This document shows positions 1 to 9,585 of a stretch of DNA of 64,000 bases, piece after piece. Every line of letters begins with the position of its first letter. The first letter of the stretch is position 1. The DNA is from Semisulcospira habei (Eukaryota; Mollusca; Gastropoda; Semisulcospiridae), in assembly GCA_036245525.1 (NCBI GenBank), contig BTPG01000001.1, forward strand, positions 220,431,820 through 220,495,819. Direction: 5' to 3'. The notes beneath the pieces are model-generated. The model saw only the letters and a list, made by a program, of their open reading frames with translations. It had not been told where the DNA came from and searched no databases. Position numbers and translations under genes: made by a program.

Positions 1-1618
1 GGGGAGCCAGTGAAGGAGTTTGAGCAGGGGTGTGATGTGGTCGGATTTTTTTCTTTCTGAGGACGAGGCGGGCAGCATTGTTCTGGACGCGTTGGAGAGT
101 GAAGATGGTGGCGTGAGGGAGACCGGAAAGGAGAGAGTTGCAATAGTCGATGCGAGATAAGATGAGAGAGACAGCAAGTTTGGTGGCAGCTTCGGTAGTG
201 AGGTATTTTCTGATCTGACTGATGCGGCGAAGGTGGAAATAGCATGCCTGGGTCGTGGCGGAGACGAAGTTGGTCATGGACAGAGAGGAATCGAGGATGA
301 CGCCGAGGTTCTTGGCCGAGTCAGAGAGGGAGATGGGGGTGCTATCGAGTTGAAGGTGGAGAGAGGGAGGGAGCTGGGAGAGTTTTTGGCGAGTGCCTAC
401 CAGCATGGCTTCCGTTTTGTTGTCGTTCAGTTTCAGCTTGTTTGCTGTCATCCAGTTTTTCACGTCTTTGTAGCAGTCAGCCGTGCGAGTCAGTAGTGAC
501 TGAGTGTTGTCGAGTTTGTCTTTGTCTTGCAGTTGTGAGTCGTCAGCGTAGAGGTGGTGGTGTATGCGGTGAGACTGGATGATGTTGGACAGAGGAGAGG
601 TGTAGAGTGTGAAAAGGACCGGGCCCAGGACGGATCCCTGTGGAACTCCGCAGGAGAGCGTTACCGGGTTGGAAGAGACGCCGTTGATGGTGACGGACTG
701 CTGTCTGTCAGAGAGGTAGGAGAGAAACCAGGAGTGAGCAGAGTCAGTGATGCCGAAGGAGTGGTGGAGTCGGTGGAGGAGGATAGAGTGGTCTATAGTG
801 TCAAAGGCGGCAGAGAGATCGAGTAGTGTAAGAAGGGAGATGTTGCCAGAGTCAGTGGAGAGAAGCAGCTCGTTTAAGATATGTAGAAGGGCTGTTTCAG
901 TGCTGTGATGTTTGCGATAGGCAGACTGGAATGGACTGAGGAGGTTGTTGTCGGTGAGATGGAGGTTGAGCTGGTTGAGAACAACCTTCTCAAGAAGCTT
1001 GGACAGGAAAGAGAGATTGGAGACTGGGCGATAGTTCTTGAGTTCGTTTGGGTCGAGGTTGTGTTTTTTGAGGAGAGTACGGACGATGGCGGACTTGAAG
1101 ATATCGGGGACGGAGCCGTTTTCTAGAGATGCGTTGATGATGTCGGTAATGAAGGGTAGAAGTTTTGGAAGGCCGTCACGGTAGAGAGAAGCTGGGAGGG
1201 GGTCAAGTTCGCAGGTTTTGAAGGGCATGGACTTTATGGTCTTGAGGACTTCATCCTGAGAGACGGTGCGGAAGGACGAGAGGGGAGTGCCGGAAAAGGT
1301 GGGGTCGGGAGGGCAAGGCGGAGGAGGCAGTGTGTCGAGTGTGTCGCGCAGATTTTGGATTTTGTCCGAAAAATAGGTAGAGAAAGCAGACGGGAGTTCT
1401 TCTTTGCTGTGTGTGTTGGGGAGAGGAGAGTCTTTAGAAGTGCCTAGGAGTGTGTTCATGGTGGCGTAGAGGGTTTTGGAAGAGGTGGATTCCAGGATTT
1501 GGTTTTGAAGGTGTTTGCGTTTAGATTCGGAGATCATTTTGCAGACTTTGGATCTGGTTGTTTGGAAGATCTGTCTGTGAACGGTGAGGTCAGATGAGCG
1601 CCAGAGGCGTTCCGCTTG
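1..1618 (-). CDS. LINE reverse transcriptase ORF (L2/CR1 group), 5' truncated, runs off window start
   Basis: Read on the minus strand, one frame stays open from about 1618 down to about 52 (over 500 codons). It shows the fingers motif NYRPVSNLS near residue 194, LDLSAAFDTIDHS near 270, GVPQGSVLGP near 327 and the catalytic LYADDSQL near 358 (plus-strand 536-550), then the thumb region with RIDYCNSLLSGL and RVQNNAARLVL. These are reverse transcriptase blocks of the L2/CR1 LINE group, which copies its own RNA at a nicked target. The frame begins abruptly at Q-A-E-R-L-W, the linker between endonuclease and RT, so the endonuclease is missing, as expected of 5' truncation. A run of seven T at 46-52 shifts the frame; six would keep the expected SDHITPLL continuation. 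The lack of stops suggests a fairly young copy. The group call is sure; the exact clade is not. Confidence 0.88.
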
Positions 1619-1664
1619 ATCGACCAGTGATCATAGATCTACTGTGGCCAAAGCACACAACAAC

Positions 1665-2298
1665 AAAAAAGAGATAGTCTCCCCTTTTCTTTTCAGTGTT
1701 TGCATAAGCCTGCTGTTTGTCCCGGCCCTGGGGTAGGATTAGGTCAAATTGTGACCTAAAAGCCCTAGGTGTGAAAATCAGCAAGAAAATTGCAAAGTTG
1801 ATTCTCTGATACGACAAATGTATTGCGATGAGTGACGTATACCATCGAGTCGTCACTATGAACACAGCGTCCTGGGACTAATGATGCCATGACGTGAAGC
1901 TTGAAGTGACGTCATTTTGCTGCCCGTGCTATTATTCTTCTTCAGAACAGATATGCTATGCCATACCACGGAGCTTACGAATGGCGGGAATCGCCGTGTG
2001 TCCGTTTTTATTTCTGTGTGCCAGTGTGTGTGGATCAGAGGGTAGGTTAGAGTAAAAGGAGATGGTTTCCTGTCGCTACACGAGCCTACAGAGCGTACAA
2101 ATGGCGGGAAGTGCCGTGTTTCCGTCTTTATTTGTGTGCGCCGACGTTTGTGTTGATTAGGGGTTGGCTTATAGAGAAGAGAAAAGGATCAGAATAATAA
2201 GCCTAAAAATATGAACAACCCTGAATGTTCCTAAAAGATAAACGCAGGTGAGCTTCAAACAATACAGTAGACTTTGGGATGAAATCCTCATCTTGTTA
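1665..2298 (+). repeat. Dispersed repeat J, copy 1 (non-hairpin)
   Basis: About 600 bases that recur at 46590-47144 with high identity, from GTTTGCATAAGCCTGCTG through AAGCTTGAAGTGACGTCATT to the end near CATCATCTTGTT. Within this copy the stretch 1975-2040, starting ACGAATGGCGGGAATCGCCG, is repeated in diverged form at 2094-2160, a tandem duplication of about 119 bases which the second copy lacks. No coding frame or recognised protein is seen. The left edge abuts the truncated LINE end at 1618. It may be a SINE or a non-autonomous DNA element; the class is unknown. Confidence 0.7.
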
Positions 2299-2392
2299 GT
2301 TATATTGGCGAATGTCTAAAACTGGAGTCCTGGCCGGTGTTTGAAGACTCAATCAGCAACCGGCATGCCACGTTTAACAGGCGTGTAGGCCT

Positions 2393-2465
2393 ATATGTGC
2401 TGGTCTGTGATCTTGGACCTTACGGCTTGTCCGTAAGGTCCTAAATCACAGGTCAGCACACATAT
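2393..2465. mobile_element. HP-A hairpin element (about 70 bp)
   Basis: Near-perfect inverted repeat. The left arm reads TGTGCTGGTCTGTGAT then GGACCTTACGG; the right arm is its complement, ending ATCACAGGTCAGCACA. The loop is only a few bases. The family recurs at 11383, 23478, 24359, 34121, 56799, 57098, 62894 and 63797, with half copies elsewhere. No TTAA flank is seen here. Probably a miniature inverted-repeat element of unknown transposase class. Confidence 0.75.
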
Positions 2466-2754
2466 CGTTAGACATACGTACTTTGCGTCGAAAAAAAAAT
2501 CATCCGATTATTGAACTCCGAGGCTGTTTAGTGTCTGGATGTACGACCGTTGACTGCTGTACAATAAACGCACAGTCAGATGTTCAGACTGAAGATTTAC
2601 AGATATAAACGGAGCCGGAAAGACGTGCAGATATTCGTGAGCCTCCGCCTGTATCTTGCAGACGGATGGGGCGCTGTTAAACCTGTTTTGAGCAACACTT
2701 TCTTAGCAAAACAAAACAGGGAAAAGGTGTCACCTGTCATTAGAGACCATTATT

Positions 2755-2840
2755 CATGATAATTAATTCAAGGGAAGTGCCAGATCAGCTTGGCGCCTTC
2801 AGGCGCCAAGCTGATCTGGCACTTCCCTTGAATTATCATG
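2755..2840. mobile_element. TTAA-C hairpin core, no TTAA ends
   Basis: Perfect or nearly perfect palindrome built on AGATCAGCTTGGCGCC and its complement, with CATGATAATTAATTCAAGGG at the left edge and the complement ending ATTATCATG at the right. The C family normally has about 60 more bases on each side ending at TTAA; these are absent here, so it is a core-only copy. Confidence 0.7.
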
Positions 2841-2849
2841 GTCAATCCG

Positions 2850-2922
2850 CTACAGCCACAGTCACAGCTACAGCTACAGCCACAGTCACAGCTACAGCTA
2901 CAGCCACAGTCACAGCTACAGC
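2850..2922 (+). repeat. 24-bp tandem repeat, about 3 units
   Basis: Unit CACAGTCACAGCTACAGC plus CTACAG, three near-identical copies built from ACAGCY hexamers. Confidence 0.9.
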
Positions 2923-3135
2923 ACCTACATGATGGTCTTTAATGACCGGTGATCTCCCATCGCTCAAAACAGATTTAGATGTATTGATATAAATGTTTTT
3001 TTGTAATTAAGAAATGTTTCTGTTTCTGTTAATTGTCTGTGGGGGCTCATAGCAACCTCTCAATCTTGCATGTTGGTCACATCCGTTGCATTTGTGCTAG
3101 AGGTTTTCTGCGATTAGTGAATAATTTTGCGCTGT

Positions 3136-3304
3136 GAATGCGAAAGACAGTAAGTCCATGTTTTGTTTGTTGAAAGCAAGATTTCTTGCATTTTTGCTAT
3201 GTGACTGCGAAATAAAGTCCATTTCTGTGAAAAGTGAGATTTTTCACTGCAGTACAATGGACATTTTGCTTTTCAGAAAAATGGACTTACTGTCTCTCGC
3301 ATTC
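3136..3304. mobile_element. HP-H element with long outer arms
   Basis: The outer inverted repeat is GAATGCGAAAGACAGTAAGT at 3136 and its complement ending TCTCTCGCATTC at 3304. Inside is the H core, GTGAAAAGTGAGATTTTT facing GCTTTTCAGAAAAATGG. Related hairpins are at 8307, 8455 and 58444. Confidence 0.6.
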
Positions 3305-3754
3305 GCAGCAGAATTGTCCGCGTCTGGCTCAAGGAAATGTCTACAAAGACATATTTCAGAATCGTGGCGTTTATTTCAATCCTGCCAGAGGTGTTAAGGC
3401 GATTAGTAAAAAATTGTCTGCGGCCGTCATGGGTTTTCCCAAAAGAATACTAGGATTCTCAGAAGTGTTCTAACGGTCCTTATTGCTGCCACTTTGCTTT
3501 CAGTACCACGTCGCTCATTGGCGTCCCCCGGCACTGAAGGATTCACTCTAACGGAGGTGCCATTAGTAGCGGGGAAGTTAGTACAGGCGGTTTATCTTCC
3601 CGTTTTCTGCTTAGCAAATAGTCCACGACTGACCCGACGTTGTAAGTTTGCCAGTGTCCACGACCCGACGTTGTAAGTTTGCCAGTGCACAGGACAGTTC
3701 AAAAGGCCGACGTTGGCGTGCATTCAGGACCGCGCCTTTAGTTCACCCATTTAA

Positions 3755-3960
3755 CTCCTTCTACCCCAGACACACCACAGCAAGATAAGGATCGAACATG
3801 ATAGTTCAAGGGTGATGCCAGAAGAGCTAGGCGCCTATGGGCGCCAAGCTATTTTGGCATCACCCTTGAACTATTATGGTCGATCTGTGCCCTGCACTGC
3901 AACGCAGTCTTCAGATTGCAACGGCAAACTTTAAGGGTTTCGGTGTTGGGGTAGAATGAG
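3755..3960. mobile_element. TTAA-C MITE, 206 bp, intact ends
   Basis: Bounded by TTAA at 3751-3754 and 3961-3964. The termini CTCCTTCTACCCCAGACAC and GTTGGGGTAGAATGAG are inverted. The central hairpin has arms TTCAAGGGTGATGCCAGAA and the complement ATTTTGGCATCACCCTTGAA around GGCGCC. Length 206 is the same as the copies at 28361, 34727 and 60673. Known: piggyBac-superfamily elements insert at TTAA; assigning this element there is inference. Confidence 0.8.
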
Positions 3961-3964
3961 TTAA

Positions 3965-4054
3965 AACGCCTCGCATCAATAGCTGCGGCAGTATCGTATA
4001 GGGTTGCCAGAGGCAAAGCTATACGACACTTTCGCAGGTGTTGATGCGAGGTGT
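3965..4054. mobile_element. Hairpin M (90 bp), abuts the preceding C element
   Basis: The arms ACGCCTCGCATCAATAGCTG and their complement, ending TTGATGCGAGGTGT, enclose a second inverted pair (AGTATCGTATAG facing CTATACGACACT). Its left edge shares the TTAA at 3961-3964 with the C element to its left. A diverged half copy is visible near 38687-38730. Confidence 0.6.
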
Positions 4055-4318
4055 CTTGAATGAGTTCAGACTTTCAGCTAATATGTTTCAGGATGTGGCC
4101 TTCGGACTGCCTGAGAGCAGCAGCTGAACAGTTCTGGCCAGCCCGAGTCGGCCATCTACAAATATTCGGGCTAACGTCTGCCTTTAGGTTAACCCGCTGA
4201 CATTGGGGTGGGGGGGGGGGGAATGAGTGGGGGGCCATCTCACGAACGTGGTCCCGAGGGACTTTTATTAACTTTCAAAATGAAAATGCAAACGCCCAAG
4301 TGTACAGACAGTATACAT

Positions 4319-4449
4319 ATGTCTTCCTTGAGGTCGCGCGACATTCAGAATGCCTACTGATATTTTTATTTGTTTGTGAGGACACTCAAAGTAAACAAAC
4401 AGAAATATCAGTAGGCATTGTGGATGGAGTGCGGCCTCAAGCAAGACAT
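4319..4449. mobile_element. Hairpin N, about 130 bp
   Basis: Arms of about 47 bases: ATGTCTTCCTTGAGGTCGCG and AATGCCTACTGATATTT on the left, and AAATATCAGTAGGCATT with GCGGCCTCAAGCAAGACAT on the right, with an AT-rich loop. It is the only copy noticed in the window. The short open frames over it on both strands are consequences of the palindrome. Confidence 0.6.
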
Positions 4450-6078
4450 TGTATTTGTCCGAACGAAGTTCTGTTAGTGAGTGCACCATTCGGCCACGGC
4501 GCCATCAAAGCTTTCATTTCTGCCGGAGAAAGAAAAGAAATGCGGCTTTCAAAACTTACCGAGGAGCAACGCAAAGTACCGGCCTGATGTATTCAGTCCG
4601 CGCTCGGATGAGCAAGTATTTCTATTCAACACTATTCGCCAAATACTTGTTGAATAGTTCCGGCAGTGATTTTATTCGAGTCCTTTACGTGCAAACCTCC
4701 ATCTTACCTCAAAGTACAGGCCACACAGGGCAATTAGGTTACGCCCCCTTTTCACACACTGTTCTCTATTAGCCTCTTGCAACACAAGGCTATGAACGAA
4801 GAACCTTTCTGCCAAAACAAAACATTCACGCGGAGCATATCACAGGAGAAACATTTTCAGCAATTCTTAAAAATAAAATTATCTGTTAGCGTTTTCCACA
4901 ACACTTTAATGCACAAAGTACCCCATGACAAAACTGTTGTCTGTAAGCCTGCATACAACCGTGCACATGCCCCAATAAGGCTCCCATAAACACACTAGTT
5001 CGACTAAAATTACCCAGATTTTGCTCTTTTTCACACCACCTGTCATGCCTATTGTTGCTCAAAACGCCAAAAACGGCCCCAAAAAACGAAGTTTTACATC
5101 CTAAAACAATTGCAAAAAGGGAGGAAATTATTTTGAACTATTTTTAGCGGAAAAGTGGCTACATGCACCGGAAGCAATTGCCTCGTGTGGCCACAGGCAC
5201 ATTCTTCTGCCGCCATTTTGTGTGAGTACTAGCATAACTACTCTCAATGACAGGCCGTGTTATCGTTCCAGATTGTCTTGCGCGTTCATTTCGGTTCTAA
5301 TGGGGACGCATTTGAGAACGAAACAACATAAAAGAATCGGGCCATTTTGACAGCTGTAGAACAACAGGGCCGCCCAGTGCGGATTCCGTACACACTGAGA
5401 CCGCCTTTCTTACCCTGGATAATAGAGTAATAATAACTCCTCTATGAAGCCATCCCACTCTTCTTTCAAGATTCTAACCCATATCATTCAGATGGCGCAA
5501 CACCTTTACTTTCGCTATGAAGACGTAGAGCTGATGTTATGGAAATTAACTCATGTAGACTCCATGTACCTGTAATAGCTTCGAACTGGCTGGTTGCACA
5601 GTCTCATTTCCATCGGACATTCACTGGTAGACATACCTGATGATAATTTAGTTCTATTTCGTAGAGCATCCAAAATAACGAGCGCAGTGAGAGGAAGAAG
5701 AACCAGTGAGATTCCTAGTACCTGAGTTCGGACAATACGCGATGGGTCGATGGCCAATTAGCGTGGCGATACGCCGGTTAACCGTTACCTTTGATCTCTC
5801 CCAGTTAATAATACATTCAGCTAGTCACGCACAACCCGTGAGCTCTCATGGCCAAGCGCTGCAAGTTGTGCGTGTGATGGGTAAAGGTTGTCTAATTCTA
5901 CTTATCTTTATCCCTGTTGATGCTGATTGAAAGACGGTAGTACTAGCCAACGTTTAATTGAGTCTTCATTCGGTTGGTCTTTGAATGGTACCACAAACTG
6001 TGGTGAAGTTGGTTCAGATCAGCTATTACGTTGTTAAAGGGGCTGTTTTATGGGGACAGTTAGGCCTACTTAAGCCTC
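4450..6078. other. No recognisable feature
   Basis: Mixed-composition DNA with many stops in all frames. Only small inverted repeats are visible: CTATTCAAC facing GTTGAATAG near 4621-4656, and CACGCACAAC facing GTTGTGCGTG at 5826-5874. I see no gene or known repeat. Confidence 0.5.
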
Positions 6079-6140
6079 CACACTGGCTGTCTCTCGATTC
6101 GCAAATCAGCGGTAGCGAATCGAGGGACACGACCAGTGTG
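6079..6140. mobile_element. Short hairpin, 62 bp
   Basis: Inverted repeat with arms CACACTGGCTGTCTCTCGAT and the complement ATCGAGGGACACGACCAGTGTG, around AATCAGCGG. Single copy in the window; likely another MITE. Confidence 0.55.
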
Positions 6141-6207
6141 ACTGGATTGGCCCTGCTCATCGTTCGCAGTCACTGCAGTCTTGTGAAACAAGTACGCATC
6201 GTTTTTA

Positions 6208-6243
6208 CCCTTTGGATGTCGGTAGCTACCGACAGCCAAAAGG
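6208..6243. mobile_element. TTAA-G micro-element, 36 bp
   Basis: CCCTTTGGATGTCGGTAG followed at once by CTACCGACAGCCAAAAGG, between TTTA (6204-6207) and TTAA (6244-6247). Compared with the other G copies (35009, 35489, 38735) the whole central GCTTTTTGTCGA part is gone, leaving only terminal inverted repeats back to back. Confidence 0.65.
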
Positions 6244-6247
6244 TTAA

Positions 6248-6309
6248 CCTCCACGCGCTTACAGCCACCGATACTGTAGACAGTACCGGTGGCTGCAAGC
6301 AAATGGGGG
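6248..6309. mobile_element. TTAA-bounded hairpin, 62 bp
   Basis: Lies between TTAA 6244-6247 (shared with the element to its left) and TTAA 6310-6313. The termini CCTCCACGCGCTTACAGCC and the complement of GGCTGCAAGCAAATGGGGG match in most positions, and the centre is ACCGATACTGTAGACAGTACCGGT. Confidence 0.6.
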
Positions 6310-6716
6310 TTAAATGCCGTGTCTAGGGAAATTGTTTACACAGCATCAAGTCTGGCAGACTCACAATTGTCAGCGTCTGAAATCACGGAGCCAGAAGTTC
6401 TCCTGCTGCGTGTTATGCTGTCGAACAAGATTAATTTTCGGCTGCTTTGATTGCTGAAACACGAGAAGCCATGTTCAGCATCTGTTAATTTTCCAAACTC
6501 AAAATACAGCATTTGCCTCAGTTAATTTGAACTCAAACTGCAACATTGGCCACATGTAATTTTATGTGTACTCTCCCATAACCTTTCTGTCAAGAAATAT
6601 CAACAGATTCAATTACAAACGTCTGGCAGAACGCACCTGCGCGTCTGAAATTGTTTATTGCACAACATTAATGAGCAAAAACACATCTTGCGTCGCTTCA
6701 GTTGCAAGAAGTAGAG

Positions 6717-6777
6717 TCCGCCATGAGCCTCTGCAGCCGATTACTGGGCCACATGAGATTCTATGTTTCTTGCTGGT
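6717..6777. mobile_element. TTAA-B core, degenerate
   Basis: CATGAGCCTCTGCAGCC, then CACATGAGATTCTATG and TTTCTTGCTGG, recalls the B hairpin with the left arm eroded. No TTAA ends found. Confidence 0.4.
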
Positions 6778-6889
6778 TCTGTTTATAACTGCGTTCCTAA
6801 ACGAGAACTTCTATCGGGCTTTCTGTCCGCGATGGTTTTAGATATTTATGAGGTTTTGTTTGCAACAAACGCCTCCCAACAATGAACGC

Positions 6890-7056
6890 AATCACCGCGG
6901 ATAAACTGCTTGTACCATGAGCATAGTCAACACTCGAAATATCTCCAAGAGGCATAGATCCGCATGCGCCCACCGGGCGCATGCGGATCTAAGCCTCTTG
7001 GAGAAATTTCGAGTGTTGTCTGTGTTTTTGGTAAAAGCAGTTTATCCGCGGTGATT
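6890..7056. mobile_element. Long palindrome L (167 bp) with a B-like centre
   Basis: Arms of about 80 bases: AATCACCGCGGATAAACTGC, AACACTCGAAATATCTCC and AAGAGGCATAGATCCGCATG on the left, with complements in reverse order on the right ending GCAGTTTATCCGCGGTGATT. The loop is CGCCCACCGGGCG. The centre keeps the B-family AAGAGGCATAGATC/GATCTAAGCCTCTT pairing, but the flanks are unlike other B copies. Confidence 0.7.
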
Positions 7057-7154
7057 TTGCACTCGTTCGTTTTCAGGGAGTCGTTCGTTTTCAAACGTAA
7101 AATCACTGTCTGTTTGTTTGTTTGTCTATTTTGACAAAGGGTATTTACCCGAAA

Positions 7155-7217
7155 TATTAATAAATTGTGTTGTACCCGTCTTTTCTAAGCGTGTTTCTTT
7201 CTCCGTTGGGTACTTCT
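7155..7217. mobile_element. HP-I half copy
   Basis: AATTGTGTTGTACCCGTC and TCTAAGCGTGTTTCTTTCTC match the right arm of the complete HP-I hairpin at 8985-9090. The left arm is missing. Confidence 0.5.
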
Positions 7218-7642
7218 TTTCTGTTCATTTATGGCCACCGAAAGCGAAGAGTTTAAGGGATCAACTTGGCTTTGAGGCATGTCACAAGAAAACAAATTAA
7301 GGCTGCCAATGCGAGTTTGTATAGGAAAGCATCTGATCCTCTGAAATGAAAAAAAAAAGTAATACATCGTTATTTGTACTCGTGTAACATGCAGTTCGCA
7401 GGTTTTCTGTGTTAACTCATTAGAAACGTCTTGCATCCGGACATGCGGCATAATCGAATGCAGGAAGTCGCCAATGGGTTCACTCTTTCCATACAATTGT
7501 CTTCTCTTTCAGTCCTAGGATTGAAATTTGTAATTTTATCGGTTTACACCCACTGACATTTGTAAGGCAAGGATTGTCTAGAACTTTAAGCGGCTCTCGT
7601 TTTACTGACTGCAATTTAGAAAACTGCAACATGAACCGTTAA

Positions 7643-7868
7643 CCCCCTAACTGCCGGGGAAAGTCGAAGAATATCCATCTGCAAGAGACATAAATCCTCC
7701 TGAGCCCCAGCAGTCGCGGGGGCTCATGACTGAGGATTTATGTCTCATGTTAGTCCTATGTTCTTTATGCCTATTTTTGGTCCCCATTACGTTGTGTTCT
7801 TAACATGAATGTCGGTCACTATGCAGTGATTTCAGACACGTATTTCGCGTCCGCTGGCAGCGAAGGGG
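7643..7868. mobile_element. TTAA-B2 MITE, 226 bp, intact ends
   Basis: Between TTAA 7639-7642 and TTAA 7869-7872. The left end is CCCCCTAACTGCCGGGG, the right end GCTGGCAGCGAAGGGG. The core hairpin is AAGAGACATAAATCCTC facing GAGGATTTATGTCTC; other subtypes read GGCATAGATC there, so both arms differ together. Confidence 0.75.
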
Positions 7869-8306
7869 TTAACACATAATAATACGACTAAATTAACTTT
7901 GAAAGTCATCACAAAATATAGCGAGTTGTATCTATATGTCAAATAAATGTTACGAGCTAAAGCGTCGTTTTTTTTTTTAAAGGCTTGCAGAACACACACA
8001 ACGTTTTTCAAGTAAATAAACAGACGACATGGAGTGGTACGGCTCATTTAAAGAAGAATTTATTGGCGTAGGTTTCCTGAATTTTTCAAACATACCAGCC
8101 GAGTAGAATCTGTCTTCCGGTGAAATTTGAAAATTGACAAACAGCGAGTAGCACACATAGTATATTTATCATCAGACAGACCTGCTTGAATGACAAGTGT
8201 TTTGTTAAACAAATATCAGAACCCAGCGGGCAGGTCTGGAAACTATGTGAAACGTGTGCCAATGAACTATGCTTTCCTGTGAAGGCGAAATACATTAAGT
8301 CTATTT

Positions 8307-8358
8307 TGGTGAAAAGTAAGATTTTGATTGCACCACAATGAAAATCTCGCTTTTCACA
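8307..8358. mobile_element. HP-H hairpin
   Basis: TGGTGAAAAGTAAGATTTTG faces AAAATCTCGCTTTTCACA across TTGCACCACAATG. Same core as 8455-8504, about 100 bases away. Confidence 0.6.
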
Positions 8359-8454
8359 AAAATGCACGTTCTTGCTTTTACCAAAGCAGGGACTAGCGTT
8401 TTCGACAACAGAGCTAATCTGTCATTATATGGCAAAAGCCAGAATATTCATGTT

Positions 8455-8504
8455 TGAGAAAAGCGAGATTTTCATTGTATAACAATGACAATCTCGCTTT
8501 TCAC
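8455..8504. mobile_element. HP-H hairpin
   Basis: TGAGAAAAGCGAGATTTTCA faces ACAATCTCGCTTTTCACA with a short TTGTATAACAATG loop. The flanking AGCCAGAATATTCATG and AAAAAATGAACAC may be eroded outer arms. Confidence 0.65.
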
Positions 8505-8557
8505 AAAAAAAATGAACACACTGATTTTTTGCAGATAACGGCCGTAGTGTTACTCAC

Positions 8558-8559
<2 letters not shown>

Positions 8560-8651
<92 letters not shown>
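8560..8651. repeat. (GA)n microsatellite
   Basis: Uninterrupted AG dinucleotide run of about 90 bases. It produces the false poly-Arg-Glu open frames here. Confidence 0.98.
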
Positions 8652-8654
<3 letters not shown>

Positions 8655-8790
8655 AGCGTTCGACTCGCGTCTGATAGGTCGCGGGTTTGAATCCAGCTTG
8701 GGTTTAAAAAAATTCAGACCTTATTTAGTGCCCTGTCTTTGAAATCAACTTCGTGGTGGACAAAAGACGTTAAGCCATGAACGTTTAACG
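8651..8790 (+). mobile_element. tRNA-derived SINE, 5' part replaced by GA repeat
   Basis: GAGCGTTCGACTCGCGTC and then GGTTTGAATCC (8684-8694) resemble the D-to-TPsiC half of a tRNA, with a good RNA polymerase III B box. A tail follows ending ACAAAAGACGTTAAGCC, the kind of GACGTTAA end seen in molluscan SINEs. No A box or cloverleaf 5' arm remains, so it is not a functional tRNA gene. A similar tail lies at 22595-22665 and a 36-bp tail at 18511. Confidence 0.55.
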
Positions 8791-8984
8791 GGTTTACACC
8801 ATTTTGCTTGTCACGAGCCCTGCACTGTCTCAAAGTGGGTTTCTCAACTCTGTGTGCCTGTTGCACCTTTGCAAACACAGCGGTAAGCGGTCATACCTGG
8901 CGCCGTAACATTTCTTCTCACATACGCTCTCGTACGTTATCAGAGTGATTCGGGGAGCGATAAAGCACGCGGAGGTCCGATCGA

Positions 8985-9090
8985 GAGAACATCCTAACGA
9001 GAAAGAAACACGCTTAGCAAGGCAATTACAACACAGTTGTGTTGTACATGTCTTTTCATAGCATGTTTCTTTCTTCGTTGGGATGTTCTC
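8985..9090. mobile_element. HP-I hairpin, 106 bp
   Basis: The arms GAGAACATCCTAACGAGAAA and GAAACACGCTTAGCAAG are answered by CATAGCATGTTTCTTTC and CGTTGGGATGTTCTC, with ACAACACAGTTGTGTTGT at the centre. A half copy is at 7155. Confidence 0.65.
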
Positions 9091-9333
9091 TGCATTGACA
9101 GTGCCGTTTGGTCTGGATTGCGAGGCATAATCGTTTTCAGACAAATCACCTTCAAGCGCCAGTGTCGGGCCAAAGGCTTATAAAGAACAAACACTTATTC
9201 TGTCATTAGCCAGTGTTTGCAGAGTCGTGCTTCATTGGGAGGTCTGTCAAACCTGATACTGATAGAGAGCAGCTGCCACGCCAAGGCATCCTAATCTCTC
9301 CCTACATGATGGAATGGGCAGACGTTTAATACC

Positions 9334-9585
9334 GACCAGTACAAGGTCCTACCCACAATTACGGTCCGTAACAACGCACTGGCCCCTATAATTGGTCTTA
9401 GTCGATGGATCTGACCCGGCTTCCATTATAAAAGGTAAAAAAAAAATGAAGACTGACCAGAACAAGGTACATCCCCCGTATTACCGTCCATCAGCCTGTA
9501 CAACTAACACGCACTGAGGCACCACCCTTGAACGGTCATGGTCAATCTGCCTCCTGAAGCTTGATGAAGTCTTTAGAGGACTTTC
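9334..9585. repeat. Degenerate direct repeat and a half TTAA-C element
   Basis: GACCAGTACAAGGTCCTACC at 9334 recurs loosely as GACCAGAACAAGGTAC at 9455, each followed by TTACGGTCC- or TTACCGTCC-like sequence. Then CACCCTTGAACGGTCATGG with TCAATCTGCCTCCTGAAG (9521-9560) is the right arm and flank of a C element lacking its left half. Confidence 0.4.

Larger units (their letters stand above)
2676..2975. mobile_element. HP-K element carrying an inserted C core and a tandem repeat
   Basis: The outer arms are GTTTTGAGCAAC with GGTGTCACCTGTCATTAG on the left (2688-2745) and their complement at 2931-2970 on the right. A related copy lies at 62360-62520. Between the arms sit a family-C hairpin (2755-2840) and a 24-bp tandem repeat (2850-2922), so this looks like an element nested in another element. 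Confidence 0.55.

Noticed and set aside
8454..8690. Arg-Glu repeat protein frames here and at 40410 and 55658-55962
   Set aside because: Translations of GA microsatellites.
8651..8720. Functional tRNA gene
   Set aside because: Only the B-box half is present; the 5' arm is replaced by the GA repeat and no cloverleaf can form.
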